Shown: positions 25,068-37,135 of the stretch, piece by piece | Position numbering within the stretch: the stretch's first letter is position 1 | Layout: every line of letters begins with the position of its first letter | NCBI GenBank assembly: GCA_022695795.1 | Contig: MU404108.1 | Location: 1 to 64,000, forward strand | Length of the DNA stretch: 64,000 nucleotides | Direction of reading: 5' to 3' | Source of the DNA: Biscogniauxia marginata | Taxonomy: Eukaryota; Ascomycota; Sordariomycetes; Xylariales; Xylariaceae | Notes under the pieces: generated by a model | Seen by the model: only the letters and a program-made list of their open reading frames with translations | The model's database searches: none | Told to the model about the DNA's origin: nothing | Position numbers and translations under genes: made by a program

Positions 25068-26352
25068 CTACGTCAACTTCTTGTGAATGATATCCGGATC
25101 CTCGTGCCAGTCGTCGATGCTAACCCACATCTGTGGTTTGTCTCACGGTCAGTACAATACTTCGGGCATAGTGTGAAGGAGTAGGCATAGGCCTGGGCAA
25201 GAGAACATACCTTTCTAAATGTGCTTAATCCCGCCAAGATACTACCTCCGATCCAAGTTGAGTATTTCCGCTCCGGTGGTGCAAAGATCTTGATGCGCAT
25301 GTCCTTAACAGCGAGACGCTTGACCTCACTCAGCAACCGGTCACCAAAGCCCTTTGTTAGAGTACTGCCGCCCGACAACACGATATTTGCGTATAGAGAT
25401 TTTCGCAGATCGAGGTCCGTCCGGTTAATGGCATCAGTCACTATCTGTTGGATGCCGGGGTACTCGAGACCAATGATCTCGGGGTCGAACAGGATCTCTG
25501 GGGCGCGGAAACGTTCCTGGCCTACCCGCAGTCGATTGCCGTCGGGAAGAATGTATTCAGCCGTCTTGCCCTGGTCTAGTTTTGTGCTTGCCCAGTCTTT
25601 TTCCTCTTGTTTTGGGTTCAGCGCAACATATGATACGGATTCTTTGATCAAGCGCACAACTTCCTTCTCGGCACTCGTGTGGAAGACATAGCCGCTCTTG
25701 CGAAGCAGGGTTTGCATATATTCCGTGACGTCTCGGCCGGCAACGTCAATTCTTCGCATCGAACTAGGAATGGCAAAGCCTTCATATACGGGTACGGCAT
25801 GCGAAACTCCATCACCGGAATCAAGGACGCAGCCGGTGGTGCGGCCGCTCGCGTAGAGAGACAGTACAGCTTGAATTGAAGTGTAGAGAGCGGGTACGTT
25901 GAATGTCTCAAACAGGATCTGGGCGGCAGTGTCACGATTCGCTCGGGGGTTCAGCGGGGGCTCGGTCAGGAGAACTGGATGCTAATCGTGATCGTGTTAG
26001 TAGAGCTCTAGAGTCGAACGTCGGGGTCAACGATTGATTGTACCTCTTCGCTCATAGTCTTCAGGCCCTCGCTATAGACGTATTCCCATATCTTCTCCAT
26101 GTCGTCCCAGTCGGTGACAATGCCATGTTCCAGGGGGTATCTGATCTTGAGCAGTCCTCTAAGTTCGGTTGCGGCTTTCTGGCCGATGAACACCTCGCCC
26201 TCTAACGCGCCTGCTAGCACTCGCAGGTGTTTCGGTCGACCGACGAAAGAAGGAAAATAGCATTTCGGTAGATCGTCTCCCGCAAAGCCAGCCCGGATCG
26301 TACCTGAGCCGTTGTCTAGCACGATGGGGGCGTTGTGCAGGGAGTCCGTCAT
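25068..26352 (-). CDS. ARP1: Actin-related protein ARP1 (centractin), dynactin filament subunit
   Basis: Exons 26352-26044, 25981-25211 and 25130-25068 (introns 62 and 80 nt) give 380 aa, the normal length. ARP1 polymerises into the short filament at the core of dynactin, which links cytoplasmic dynein to cargo; in Neurospora the orthologue (ro-4) is needed for nuclear distribution in hyphae. The actin-fold nucleotide motifs are intact: [16 protein letters not shown] at residues 12-27 and [19 protein letters not shown] from residue 155. [15 protein letters not shown] and [16 protein letters not shown] follow in the C-terminal half. The short last exon encodes [20 protein letters not shown], matching the ARP1 rather than the actin C-terminus. 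Splice sites are GAG|GTACAA..TTAG|CAT and AAG|GTATGT..ACAG|ATG, all between codons. No sign of disruption. Confidence 0.95.
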
Positions 26353-27061
26353 GGTGGCCCGGCAAGCGTCTGTTGCCCACTGAAGCTTACCCTGTCTGCA
26401 CGCTGGATGTCGGCCCAGATGTCGTTCCTCAAGCTTGTGTTGGAACGAGCCAGGGTTGTTCGGATGATTGAGCTTTGTTTGTCTGTCCCACTTGTCGGCG
26501 TCCCCCTATCTTTTTTTTTTTGGATTAATCGGTAGGGCGCGTTAATTGACGCTACCACGAGGGTTGAAAAGCGTAAGCTGTGGTATCAAGACATTCATTA
26601 GTTTATGGGGATATCCCGACTCGTCGTCAATCTTTTATTGAGCTTGTAGTGAAGGCTGCCCGACTGGCGAAACAAGGTTGTTAGTGAAGCTCGAAAATCA
26701 CGACGCGCCTGCTGAACATTGCTGAGTTGGAGATTGACCAGCAAAAAGAGCTAGCGACAGGGGGCGTGTCAGGACGCGCTAAACTGTAGCCAGGTTAGCT
26801 CGGAGAGATATGTGCACAGACCAATCCATACATTAGCGCATCTCATAGCTTGTACCTTATAGTTACATAACCTTGGACAGTACAAATACATGTATAACGT
26901 CATAACCGACCCAGTACCTAATCGTACTTCGACTTGCTTCAACTAAATTCATGTGATCTACTCGACCTATCTACATGACCTACCTACCTGGGTATCTACG
27001 TGTCTAGCGTCGAACATACTCCCTCATATATGGAAAGGTATGCAAATACAGTCGCACGCCC
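26353..27061. other. Intergenic: ARP1 promoter side and MFS 3' side
   Basis: No gene recognised. Upstream of ARP1 there is a short T-run (about 26511-26521). Between about 26930 and 27000 there are repeated ACCT/CTAC tetranucleotides of the kind scattered through the gene-poor gaps of this window. Confidence 0.5.
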
Positions 27062-28944
27062 TTAATCCTCATGCATGAATCGGTATAGAGTTTGGTTCCT
27101 CGCGATATACCCTCGAATTTTCTTTCCAAAAATCCACAGCGGAATCGTGAGCAGATTCACTGCCACAAATATACCACCGAGTACATTGAATACAGCAAGC
27201 ACCCCGTCTTTTGCAAGCCAGTCGTTGACGAAGTACGTGAGCCCAAAAGTGAGAAAGTTGCGGGCATTAATAGCCACAAACGCTGTAGCGAGTATGCATC
27301 CATATCAGCAAAGCCTCTTCTGGCTCGACGGGAGATGGGGGAATGGATATTACCTTCTTCGCTCAGCTCCTTGTGGGCATCTATCACGTATCCAAACACG
27401 CAGGCATTGGAAAAAGCCAGGCTCAAGTTAGCGAGCCCGAAGCACAAGACCGGCCCGCTCCAGTGCGTTTGGTAATGTACTGTAGCACCGAAGCCGAAGA
27501 AACCGGCGACACCAATCAAGAACGAGATGATGATGGGCGGGAGACGGAATTCAGGCTCATATATGCCACGGTTCTTCTTGGCTAGCCATAAGCAGACCCA
27601 GTCATTCAGCGGCCCTGATGCTATTTCTCCAATGAAGGTGAGAATGAACGGGGACAGCGATATCAGCCCCGTTTCCGACACCGAAAAGTTGTACGGAGGC
27701 GCTGTGAAGATAACTGCGTTCACAACACTGAAGGCCACGATCCAGGTCAGCGTGATGCCATACAGCAGGAATGCCCAAAGCACAGCTGGGTACCAAAAGA
27801 CTACCAGAGGACGCAAAAAGATTTTCCAAAGGGGTGTCTCAGAGTAGGTACCACTGAACAGACGCAATGTTCGGATATACGAATCCTTTCGTTCTGTTTG
27901 AGTTCCCGATTCTGTTACTCCCAACGCGTTTTCTCTCTGTTCCTCAGCCGTGCTTTTCTTCTCTAGGCTTTCGGGCTTGGAATCTGCACCACCCGCTACC
28001 AGTAATCGTTGCTCATAGTTGGGCCTCCTATAGGCGGTCTCGGGGACGAAGAGGATTACCAAGGGGAGTAGGATCCCGAATATTATGGCGCACCAGATTA
28101 ATGTCCATTGCCACCCTTGGTCCTGTGATATCCATGTCAGTGTGGTTTTCATCAGACACAATGTCGGGAAACTCACTTCGATAATGTATCCAGCAACCAA
28201 AGCGCCCCCACTGATGCCGCACAGGAGGAACATATTCCACATCGCAATCCTAGTCGCGCGTTCGTGAACGTAATAGATATCTGCGATTGTACATTGGACG
28301 AGGACCTCGTATGGTGCCATGCCTAAACCGCTCCAGATGCGAGACCCGAGAAAGCTGTTATAGTCTTTTGCAAGCGCGCCCCAGATGCTACCCGACAACA
28401 TGATTATGCTAGACATCACATACACAGGGCGCCGGCCGACCTTCTTAGCAATCGGGTTGAAAATAAATAACGAGATTCCGATCAATAGGATGACCCAAGC
28501 TGTTGCCTGCGACAGGATATTGACCGTCACGTTCAGCTCCGCAGCAATCTCGACAAAGCCTGGAGAAAGCATTGGACCATAGGCGCCCACTACAGCTGCA
28601 GACAGACCTACGATCGCCAGTATGATATCCTTATGCCATGTCGCCCACTATCTAGAATTAGGGCTCCGCTCCTCAGTTGTTCGTCGACTCGTTAACTCAC
28701 ATTCAGGGGGTCGTTGGGTGAATCGCTCGGCTGGGGGGCAAGAATGATGTGTTCATGCCGTCCCTTGCCGTGCTTAAGCAATTCACGGGGAATTGTCTGA
28801 TATTCATTTGGCACATCGGACTGATCAGAAAGAACAACTAAGATCGGACAATCAGCATATCTCTTCTTCAACTAGACTACGGTCATAATTACCAGTGCCA
28901 GGCACATGCTCCATGTGCGGATCCTCGAGGATTCCCCAAACCAT
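27062..28944 (-). CDS. Major facilitator superfamily transporter (DHA1 / Hol1-like)
   Basis: Five exons, 28944-28893, 28837-28701, 28647-28177, 28122-27354 and 27282-27062, give 549 aa (introns 55, 53, 54 and 71 nt). The N-terminus MVWGILEDPHMEHVPGT followed by ..NDPLNWATWHKD.. is characteristic of a fungal proton-antiporter MFS group often named after yeast Hol1. About 12 membrane segments are visible. The motif-A loop is NPIAKKVGRRPVYV, and VPETAYRRP follows the sixth helix before a charged cytosolic loop. The third intron is 54 nt and in frame, so reading through would add 18 hydrophilic residues inside ..GYIIE|DQGWQW..; GTGAGT..CACAG ends and family spacing favour splicing. The gene is divergent from the FAD monooxygenase, with a 650-bp shared upstream region, which suggests a common substrate. 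The substrate cannot be told from sequence. The start rests on the 52-nt first exon, which splices in frame. Confidence 0.88.
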
Positions 28945-29594
28945 GGTACTGACTCTATATTGACAGACAATCTGAAGATGTTTATGGTAGTGAAAATGTG
29001 TAGGCGCTTTTTCTCAACCTGGGGGAAGTGGTCTAAATACAATGTTTTGGTCGTCACATTGCTAGTCTCTTACTGCAACATGGAGTTACTCACAAGGGTC
29101 TGAGCACATTGCATCCATCCCGAATGAAACACATCAACTCCCCCTTCGCTCAATAGGAGTGATCGGCATATGCACTCCGCATCTTGAAACTTGGAGAACG
29201 AGAACCTCAGGCCCTCGCCGGACAACTACCGGCTGGTGAGGGTATTCCAGTGCGGGGAAGAAGGCTAAAAAGGAGAATGATACCCCCTTAGCTTGATTAT
29301 GTGGATCATGAGTTAGACCGGCAAGTGGGCAAGACACATATTGCTACCCGGCGCCGTATAATGAGCTGAAAAGCCGGCACGATGGTGGCGCGAGAGGGCA
29401 GGGCTTAACAGCGTAACCGGGTCCGTCTGGTTTATGTAGTAATACCCGAGGTCAACTCGTCCACACCTAATATGATGCCCTAATAAGTTGCTGCACATAG
29501 GACTCCAGGTTTGAAGAAGGCTATGACCTCGCTACTTAGAAATCTCGGGCTCGATAGATATATCTTACTTAAGTAAGTGAGTGAGGGACTGGCC
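28945..29594. promoter_or_regulatory. Shared divergent promoter region of transporter and monooxygenase
   Basis: 650 bp separate the two start codons. A perfect 14-bp palindrome CTTACTTAAGTAAG (29564-29577) lies 17 bp before the monooxygenase ATG and could be a dimeric regulator site or an mRNA-leader feature. No gene is recognised in the interval. Co-regulation is an inference from the arrangement. Confidence 0.45.
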
Positions 29595-31085
29595 ATGATC
29601 GCACCGCAACCCCCTCTTCCGCCGCCGGTGCAGACCGGCATCCGCGTCATCGTCGTGGGTGCCGGATTCGCAGGGCTCACTGCAGCCATCGAGTGTCACC
29701 GGCACGGCCACTCGGTGATTCTACTCGAGAAGTTCCCCGAGCTCAAGCCACTAGGCGACATCATCTCGTTCGCACCGAATTCGTCGCGCATCTTTCAGCG
29801 GTGGCCGGGCGTAGCGGAGCAACTGGAGCCCATCAGTCACCGCGCCGACGGCCTGACCCTCAAGACGTGGACGGGCGAGACGCTGCTAACGCAGACGTGG
29901 TCCGAGCAGGAGCGTAGCTGGGGCACCCGCTATGACGGCCACCGCGGCGAGTTCCACGAGATCGTGTATCGGCACGCGCGGGACGTGCTCGGCATCGACG
30001 TGCGACTCGGCGCCCGCGTCGAGGACTACTTCGAGGATGAGGGGGCCGCGGGCGTGATCCTTGAGGGTGGCGAGCGGCAGACGGCCGACGTCGTGCTCGC
30101 GGCCGAGGGTGTGCGCAGCCGCGGCCGGAAGATCGTGCTCGGGTTCGAGGACAAGCCCAAGGCCTCGGGCTACGCCGTATACCGGAGCTGGTTCGACGCC
30201 GAAGAGATCTCCAAGGACCCCGACCTCAAGTTTCTGACGGACTACGGCGACAAGCACGTCTGCTGGATCGGGCCCGACGTGCACTTCATCGCCGCGTCGA
30301 TCAAAAAGGGGCAGGACTTCTCATGGGTTTGCACTCACAGAGTAGGTTGCATATGCGAGATTTTTTCCTCATATTATTACTCAAGTCACTAAAATGACTT
30401 TCCCTATCCTCGTTCTCCTCCCCACTTAGATTTTAACCCTAAATAGGACGACCAAGACATCGAGGAGAGCTGGCAGCTCGAGGCGCCCCTCTCGGACGCG
30501 CGCAAGGTGCTTGAGGGCTGGGACCCGATCGTGCAGAAGATCCTCGACAAGACGCCCTCGCCGCTTATCGACTGGAAGCTTGTATACCGCGACCCGCTGC
30601 CTACGTGGATCTCGGCGGGCCGGCGCATCGCGCTGATCGGCGACGCCGCGCACCCTTTCCTGCCGACCTCGATCCAGGGCGCCTCGCAGGCGATGGAGGA
30701 CGGCGCCACGGTCGCCGTGTGCCTGCGCCGGGCGGGCCGGGCGAAGACGCGCGAGGCCGTCGCCGCGTTCGAGGCCCTGAGATACGAGCGCGTCCGGTCC
30801 GCGCAGAAGACGGGCGAGCAGACCCGCGACATCTGGCACAAGGCGGACTTTGCGGCCGCGCGGCGGGACCCGAACGCCCTGCGCCTGCGCCGCGAGCCCT
30901 GGCTGCTGGACTTCGATGCCGAGGCGTACGCCGAGGAGAATTACGACCGGACCGTCGAGGTGCTGCAGAGGACGGGGCTCGCCGACACGGCGGAGGCGAG
31001 GAAGCTGCATATCCCCGAGGGGAGGCTGGGGTACATTGAATATAACGGCGTTGCTGCCGGGGTTAATGGCAGTACTAAATCTTAG
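29595..31085 (+). CDS. FAD-dependent aromatic monooxygenase (salicylate-hydroxylase-like)
   Basis: Exons 29595-30341 and 30447-31085 (intron 105 nt) give 461 aa. The protein is a class A flavin monooxygenase, expected to hydroxylate an aromatic ring using NAD(P)H and O2 in the cytosol. The Rossmann FAD motif is IRVIVVGAGFAGLTAA (GAGFAG at residues 22-27). The conserved Arg region DGHRGEFHEIVYRHA follows, and the second FAD motif RIALIGDAAHPFLPT has its Gly-Asp at residues 314-315. Splicing at CACAGA|GTAGGT..AATAG|GAC joins ..SWVCTHR with DDQDIEESW.., the expected continuation. The first ATG giving a normal short N-terminus is at 29595; the frame is open slightly upstream only from a GTG. Composition is notably GC-rich compared with neighbours, with strong third-position C/G. 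No membrane helix is seen. The exact substrate is unknown; related enzymes also serve secondary-metabolite pathways. Confidence 0.9.
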
Positions 31086-31568
31086 GTTAGGGTTATAGAG
31101 CTTTAGTAGACAGCATTTGTTGGCAATTCAGTTTTTCGAGAGAAAATGTCTTTCATCCTTTTGCTAACTTTGTGACTTTTGGTTTTTCTTTTTGGTCATT
31201 TCTATATTTTTATTCCTCAAATCTTCATACTCTCTCCTTCTCATATATACAAAACGACGACCCGGACCGAAACGCCGCCGCCGCCGCCCCCGGACTCCTC
31301 CTCTCCAGGATATACGTGGTAAAACGCCGCCGCACCATGCTATGTGTGTTCCTCTTCCGCGTCTGTGAGGTAAGGTATGTTCTCTCTCTCTCTCTTCTTT
31401 TTTCCGACGTTGTCATTCCAAAAATATGTACATAGAAGAATTTCGGTTTTAAAAGATGGATTTGGGACATAAATAATGAGACCCGTAAGGAGGGTAGGGT
31501 AGAGTAGGGTAGGGTGAGATCGGTACAAGTGTACATCCTTGTTCATTTATCTTCCCCCTCCCCTTTGT
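31086..31568. other. Convergent intergenic region
   Basis: Lies between the 3' ends of the monooxygenase (+) and the small minus-strand gene. T-rich and CT-repeat tracts occur at 31170-31250 and 31380-31400. A GGGTA/GGTAG tandem stretch lies at about 31490-31515. No gene recognised. Confidence 0.5.
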
Positions 31569-31917
31569 TTATATGTGACCATCGAACATTTGCTTCGCCA
31601 AGAACGGCCAGCCGAGGACTAAACTCATGCCAGGGAAGTAACTATGAAAAGGGGGGGAGCAGGTTAGTAAGGGTGATTAGGAGAGATGGGAGCAAAGTGA
31701 GGAGATGAGGTTGACCACAAGGAAAGGCAGGGGGAAAAAAAACTTACATGGCTGCCGTTTGGGCTCGCGTCCTGAAAATGCGGCCCCAGTCGCCGCGCTG
31801 AGAGGCGACGCTTGGTCTGGGAGATGTCGGTGGCTCGATGGAGCGCAGGAACTGGCGGAAGGCCGGCATTGCCGGGGCCCGGAGACGGGAAGCGGCTTGG
31901 ATTGGGATGGCTGACAT
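31569..31917 (-). CDS. Small putative mitochondrial membrane protein (80 aa), unidentified
   Basis: Exons 31917-31748 and 31641-31569 give 80 aa. The 106-nt intron (GCCAT|GTAAGT..TCATAG|TTAC) has consensus ends and joins an open frame on both sides exactly to a stop. The first ~25 residues are rich in Arg, Ala and Ser and lack acidic residues until Glu28 (SRLRAPAMPAFRQFLRS), like a mitochondrial presequence. A middle Pro/Ser/Arg stretch follows. The C-terminus, YFPGMSLVLGWPFLAKQMF, looks like one membrane helix. Size and layout resemble accessory subunits of inner-membrane complexes, but I cannot assign a family. The coding bias and GC content of exon 1 fit a real gene. It was found by splicing and is easy to miss because neither exon is long. 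It could still be a chance frame. Confidence 0.6.
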
Positions 31918-34900
31918 GGTTGTTTATGTTATATTTGATATAAGTGGAGTGAACAATACAGGATAGCGAAGTTGAGATGGGTGTATGTGCCGATAGATAT
32001 GTACAGCTGGAGAGGAGAGATGAGATTAAATCTCGGAGTGGTGATTATATTGTGTATATGTGCGTGTGTGTATATACACTGGATGGTTGAGTGTAGATGT
32101 TTCTGATGATAGAGAAATCAAGAAAAACCTACCTCAGGGGGGCCCGTGGTGTCAGGAGATTCTTATATACGTGTGGCCTACGGTGATGACGATGACGACT
32201 AGACTAGGGGGCAACGCGGTATTTGCCTACCTACGCCACGGAATACCATAATTGTCTAACCTACCTACGAACCAACAACGAGAGGAAATCCGCCCACGGA
32301 GGAAAAGCTGAGTCAATAACGTACGAGCTGAGAAATCCCCGCCCGGCTGATCTCGCTTACCAGCCTTACAGTACGTGCGTTACGTGCTCGCATATGGCAG
32401 CTCGCGTGTGATCCCGCCCATCTGGTTGCGCTCCTTGGCTGGCCCCCCCGGGAACCAACGTAGGAGATGAGCGAACGGCGGGCGGGCAGCGGCGGAGGAG
32501 CAACGGGTCAAGGGACCCGGCTGGAAGGTCGGCGCCTTACAGGACCCCCACCCTTCCTCCCAGAACTCAACTTGTCAGGCCATAGCTCACGAACTAGGCA
32601 AGTGAGGTTACTGGGGATCGTGGTAAGATTATGCCATTCTGGTCTCTTGGGGGGGAAGGAAGGGGTAAAGCACGGTATGTAGATCAAAGTCGAGGCCAGG
32701 CCCTGGATATTGCCTTATTCTAAACGACTTATTACCCCTGTCCGTCAAGACTCGGAGAGGAATGGTCTTGGGCTAGGTCGTTGAATATTATGGGGGCGGG
32801 ACCTAAATAACCCGCGTGTCAGACCACAAATAGATCTCATGGGGTGTTGGAAGATGAATAGTCAGAAAATCCTCCAGCCAGCGACACGAGAGCTAGCCTG
32901 GAACGACTACACTACCTACAATGTGTAGGGTATAGTGTGTAGGGTACAATGTGTAGGGCATGTAATGAGAAATCGGAGCGACTTGATTGGTCGTCTACGT
33001 CGTCCCTTGTAGACTTTCGTTTTTCTCATATACCTGAAGAACCTTGGATACGTCATGGTGGCCGCATGGTTGGGTCGCATAGCAAACTAATCAATAGAAA
33101 GATTGATGAGGCTCAGAGACAATTTCTCTGTTTGCTGTTCTTTTTCCTATTTTTGTTCGTCGGTGATGGAATCCTCCTCTGTTATTATGTGGCTTATGGT
33201 ACGATGTGGTGTGATCGGAGTCGTCCGATGTTTTCTTTTCCTCTCGAGCGAGCGGGTCCGAAAAGGGGAACGCCAACTCCAATGCCATTCCAATTAAACA
33301 GGTAGACTAGGGAGATCTCATTATCAGCATCGTCACCATCATCATCGCCAATATTCCGTACACCTGAGCAAATGAACGAGACAAAAAAAAAATTTAGACT
33401 TGCGGGTCTTTGGTATGAAATTTTAACTCGAGAGTACGATGTGTTGTCTTGTTTCTTTCTCGTGTCATATGCTTTTCCTGTCCGTTGTTTCGGTCTCCGG
33501 TCTGAAGAACAGAGCGTCCATCGATCAGCCGTTCAACCCTGAGCACCTGTGTCGCCCGGACAAACGTGTCAAAGGAAGCTGTTGACCTTGGGGTTTCGAT
33601 TGTTCGCAACCGCTACTACAACTATTCAAGATGAATGACTTGGGATTTTTTTGACGTTCTTTTCCGGAAATGCTGATCGAAACGCCTATCGCCAATCGCC
33701 AGCCATTACAGAGAAGCTCGATGATTAGCGCCCATCCTCGATCTGGTGTCATGTCGCCTGCGTGGTTTAAAGAATGCAATGAGTAGGAATTGTAACACGT
33801 TTTTTGAAAGAGGTCGCACGCCCTTAACAATGAACATGCTTTCTATCGGGAGTCGCTTGAGTTAGAAGTCCGACGCCTGGAGCTATCGAAGACCCGGAGT
33901 ACCGCTTCATCGTATCACGATGAAAGGAGGTTGCGGGCCTGGCCGTGATTATCGCTATAGGCATGATACTACGACTTCGGCCTTGTGGGGGATCCCAGGA
34001 TGCAGCGAATCATGATCGTTCCGAGACGAACTCTTCGTGGGAACGCAATGGGATCTGCTTCCATTGACACCACTGATGGGCCTACCGTGGAAACTCGTAC
34101 AATACCTCGCCTATCAACGAAGCCCAAGTTTCTGGTGTCTCGTCATCAGAAGCTGAGATGCCTACACCAACAAAACGTGAAGTGGCATCAACCTTACTAA
34201 CGTAGTCTTCAGCTTAGAATTACGCTCCCGTTGTTTCACTGGCTTAATTGTTTTAAGTACTAATCCACCAGGAATCCTTCTCGACTAAGGTATGATTAGG
34301 CAGGTTTCAAGTTGACTCTTAGCCCAGCTCTAGTACGACTACTACGTCCGCATATATCATTCTCTATCAGCGGAGCCAATGTACGGAGTCATCACCACGT
34401 CGATGATTCCACGGGCCAATTACTCTTCGTGCTCAACAGTCCCCTGTGCAACGCGCTTACCATTGAAGCTTTTACCTTGGCCACCTTCTTACTCCATCTA
34501 AGTACGGTCCTAGATTTAAGAAATAGTAATAGGACCAAGCTAATAATGGGAAATCTTAGGCATAAGGGAGCATGAGAAGGTAGCTAGCAAAGCATTGCCT
34601 CGACGACGTTTGGATCCGAGAAATATCCATCCAGCAGTATTTACGTCTTACGATTTTAATAGAGCGATCTGTTATGCGAGTTGAGTTCGCCTTTAACTTG
34701 CAACTAGGTTAGTATACTGTAAAAAGTGCGTATACCTGCGAAGACTTGAGCTTTGATATGATTCAATTGGGCAAGTCGTAATGGCCCCGAACTACAAGAC
34801 TATATAATATTAGTCGGAGAATCCTCACGGGACTTCGCACATTTAGATAAACCGATGAAACTATGAATACAGACAGGCATTGGTGCGCGTCACTTTGGCG

Positions 34901-37135
34901 AGACATTCTAGTCTAGACACAGATACGTGTATATCAGACACTATCGCTTAGGAACAGATCCCCTTGAGTTACCCAAGCCTCCTGCTCTGCCTTGAGTGTG
35001 CCATGTGTTGAATAACTAGGTAGAGAGAAATACCATTTTCCAAGCACCCAATTTCGCACTAATAATATGTATCCACGACAAGGGACTAAGATCTATACTC
35101 AATTATAAAGGGATCCTATACGAAAGGTACTACTCAGGTCAAGCCGTCTGGACTAAAACTCAATACGCCACGTATGAGAGCATATACATTGCTCTCATAA
35201 TACTATAGTGTAATATGATGAGGGAGAATATTATAATTTGTTGTGTGGTTTCTAAACACCTACGTGTCGGTGCTTTCGCATTTAATCACCCTTTTCTCTC
35301 AAGCTTGTGCATAGAGTGACACGTTATGGAAGTCTTCCTCGCTATCATATTAACTTATTATCAATGATGACTAGGTACCTGACGAAACGCATGTTAAAAG
35401 GGACGACGGCAAATATTGGTATATACATAATACGACGATAATTACACGCAATTAAATACGTTGTTAACATTAATTATTAAATAGTCTTTATAAATTTATT
35501 TTTATTAACTAATAAACTTAATTTTCTATTATATATAACCTCGTATTTACTTAAGCTAGTAGATAAAATATTAGTACTTAGACGGAGTTCTGTTATTCCG
35601 ATCCGCTAGGACAATTTTAGTAAACTTTAGAGTCCCGCACGGACCAACTTCAAAGACTCCCAATTCGATACTCCGTGCAAATGTATTCCGTACTCATCCT
35701 TTGAATGAAATTCACCTACCCCTACGCGCCAACCCTTCGCATCTCAGATAACCCACCTCTCTGCCTGCCCTGCTCTGGTTAGCATTATAGACCAACGTCG
35801 GCATAAGAATCGATGGATGATTTTTGATGAACGCAGCTTGTCGAGTGTGATTTGTCTCGTCTTTAATTGTTTATGCAGGGAGACGTGTCTGCGACCGGCC
35901 TCATCTGGCTTCACTTGCTCATCGCAGCAGCCCGAACCACCACGTGGATTCAACTCCCATCTTCGAGGTCATCGTCCCGAAACTTGGTACCGCCCTGCTG
36001 GAAATGGTGCTGCGAGGTTGTGCGTCTGGTGAGTAGTAACCCCTATCTCAAAACACGGGTTTATATCTCCAGTTCGACTGGCTGGTCAATGATGAGCATT
36101 ATGGTAAAAGGTCCGACTGCTCTTTGGAACTTCTGGTTCTAAAACCCCAAACTTGTTTGTAAAGCACGGCTTATCCAAGGTCGCGTCTTTGTCTCCCATC
36201 TTCCCGGGACTCATCAGCTTCATTGAGCTGTCGGAGATGGTACAGAGCGAGCCTAGACAAATTCCAAACACGAGCCGCTATTTGGAGCCTAGCCTCGCAA
36301 TGCCACAATGAGGCATGGCCAAAGGCTGCGGCGAAGAAGGCTCTCCGGGGGAAGTTTCCTCAAGCGAGGTTTGGGTTTTGAAGCCGTTGTTTCCCGCAGG
36401 TTGACGAACATAAGAAGAAAACTGAAAAGATCTGAGACCAGCCAATGATTTTATAATTTTCAAAGGCATTTCTTTTTCTTCAGCAACTCTCCTCCCAGCC
36501 CCTCATTCTGGTAGTAATCTGCTGACTAAGACCTGCTATAGGAATACACGCGATTTTGAATTTGATCGGCAGCAATATCTTGTATATGTATTTCTCCACA
36601 TGTCACTCAGCAGCACCTCTATAATTCTCATAAACCGCCGGCCGCCGTCCACGCAGGACTCGTTGCAATCGGGTTTAATCTATAATTCGAGCTGCCGTCT
36701 TCGGACTGCCGCGATCCTGAGTTGGCTCTTGCAGTTTAGTTATAGTAAGTGCAGTAGCAATTGTGTTAAGTCCTAAAATCTATAGCCCCCTTCCCCCCTT
36801 TTTTTTTTTCCTAAACAGGGGCATGTTGGAGGCCACTTGCCGTCGTCATCTTGCGCCTTTTAGTCACGTTCTGTGTTACATCTACTAACTGGCCTGTCCT
36901 TAGACTGCATATCATCTCTACTTATATGCGCTTAGAGTCACTTCATTATCTGAGCCGATTGAAGCTACCATGACACGGCTTCAACAACGCATGCACAGAA
37001 AGGAACGGGCACGACTATCTACCCCTTTTTACAAATCAACGCGGCCACGCATGTGCCCGAAGTCATAAAGCGGATTATTGGTCAAGCTCTGGGGTCTCAA
37101 AGCACGCGTAAAGGCCTGAGACACCCCTCTTCAAG
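31918..37135. other. 5.2-kb gene-poor intergenic region
   Basis: No convincing gene is visible. 31918-32900 includes the promoter side of the small gene and purine-rich tracts. A GTAGGGTA-type direct repeat (three copies of TGTGTAGGG) lies at 32921-32958. 33985-35400 contains only short frames without splice context. 35440-35580 is an isolated AT-rich patch resembling RIP-damaged DNA, perhaps a transposon scrap. At about 36115-36300 on the + strand there is a protein-like frame ending at TGA (..KTPNLFVKHGLSKV.., ..ISFIELSEMVQSEP..) with no clear start; it could be a decayed exon. The segment 36480-37135 leads into the next gene and carries a T-run at 36800-36810. Confidence 0.45.

Noticed and set aside
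28872..29057. 61-aa minus-strand frame next to the transporter start
   Set aside because: It overlaps the real first exon of the transporter in another frame and has no support.
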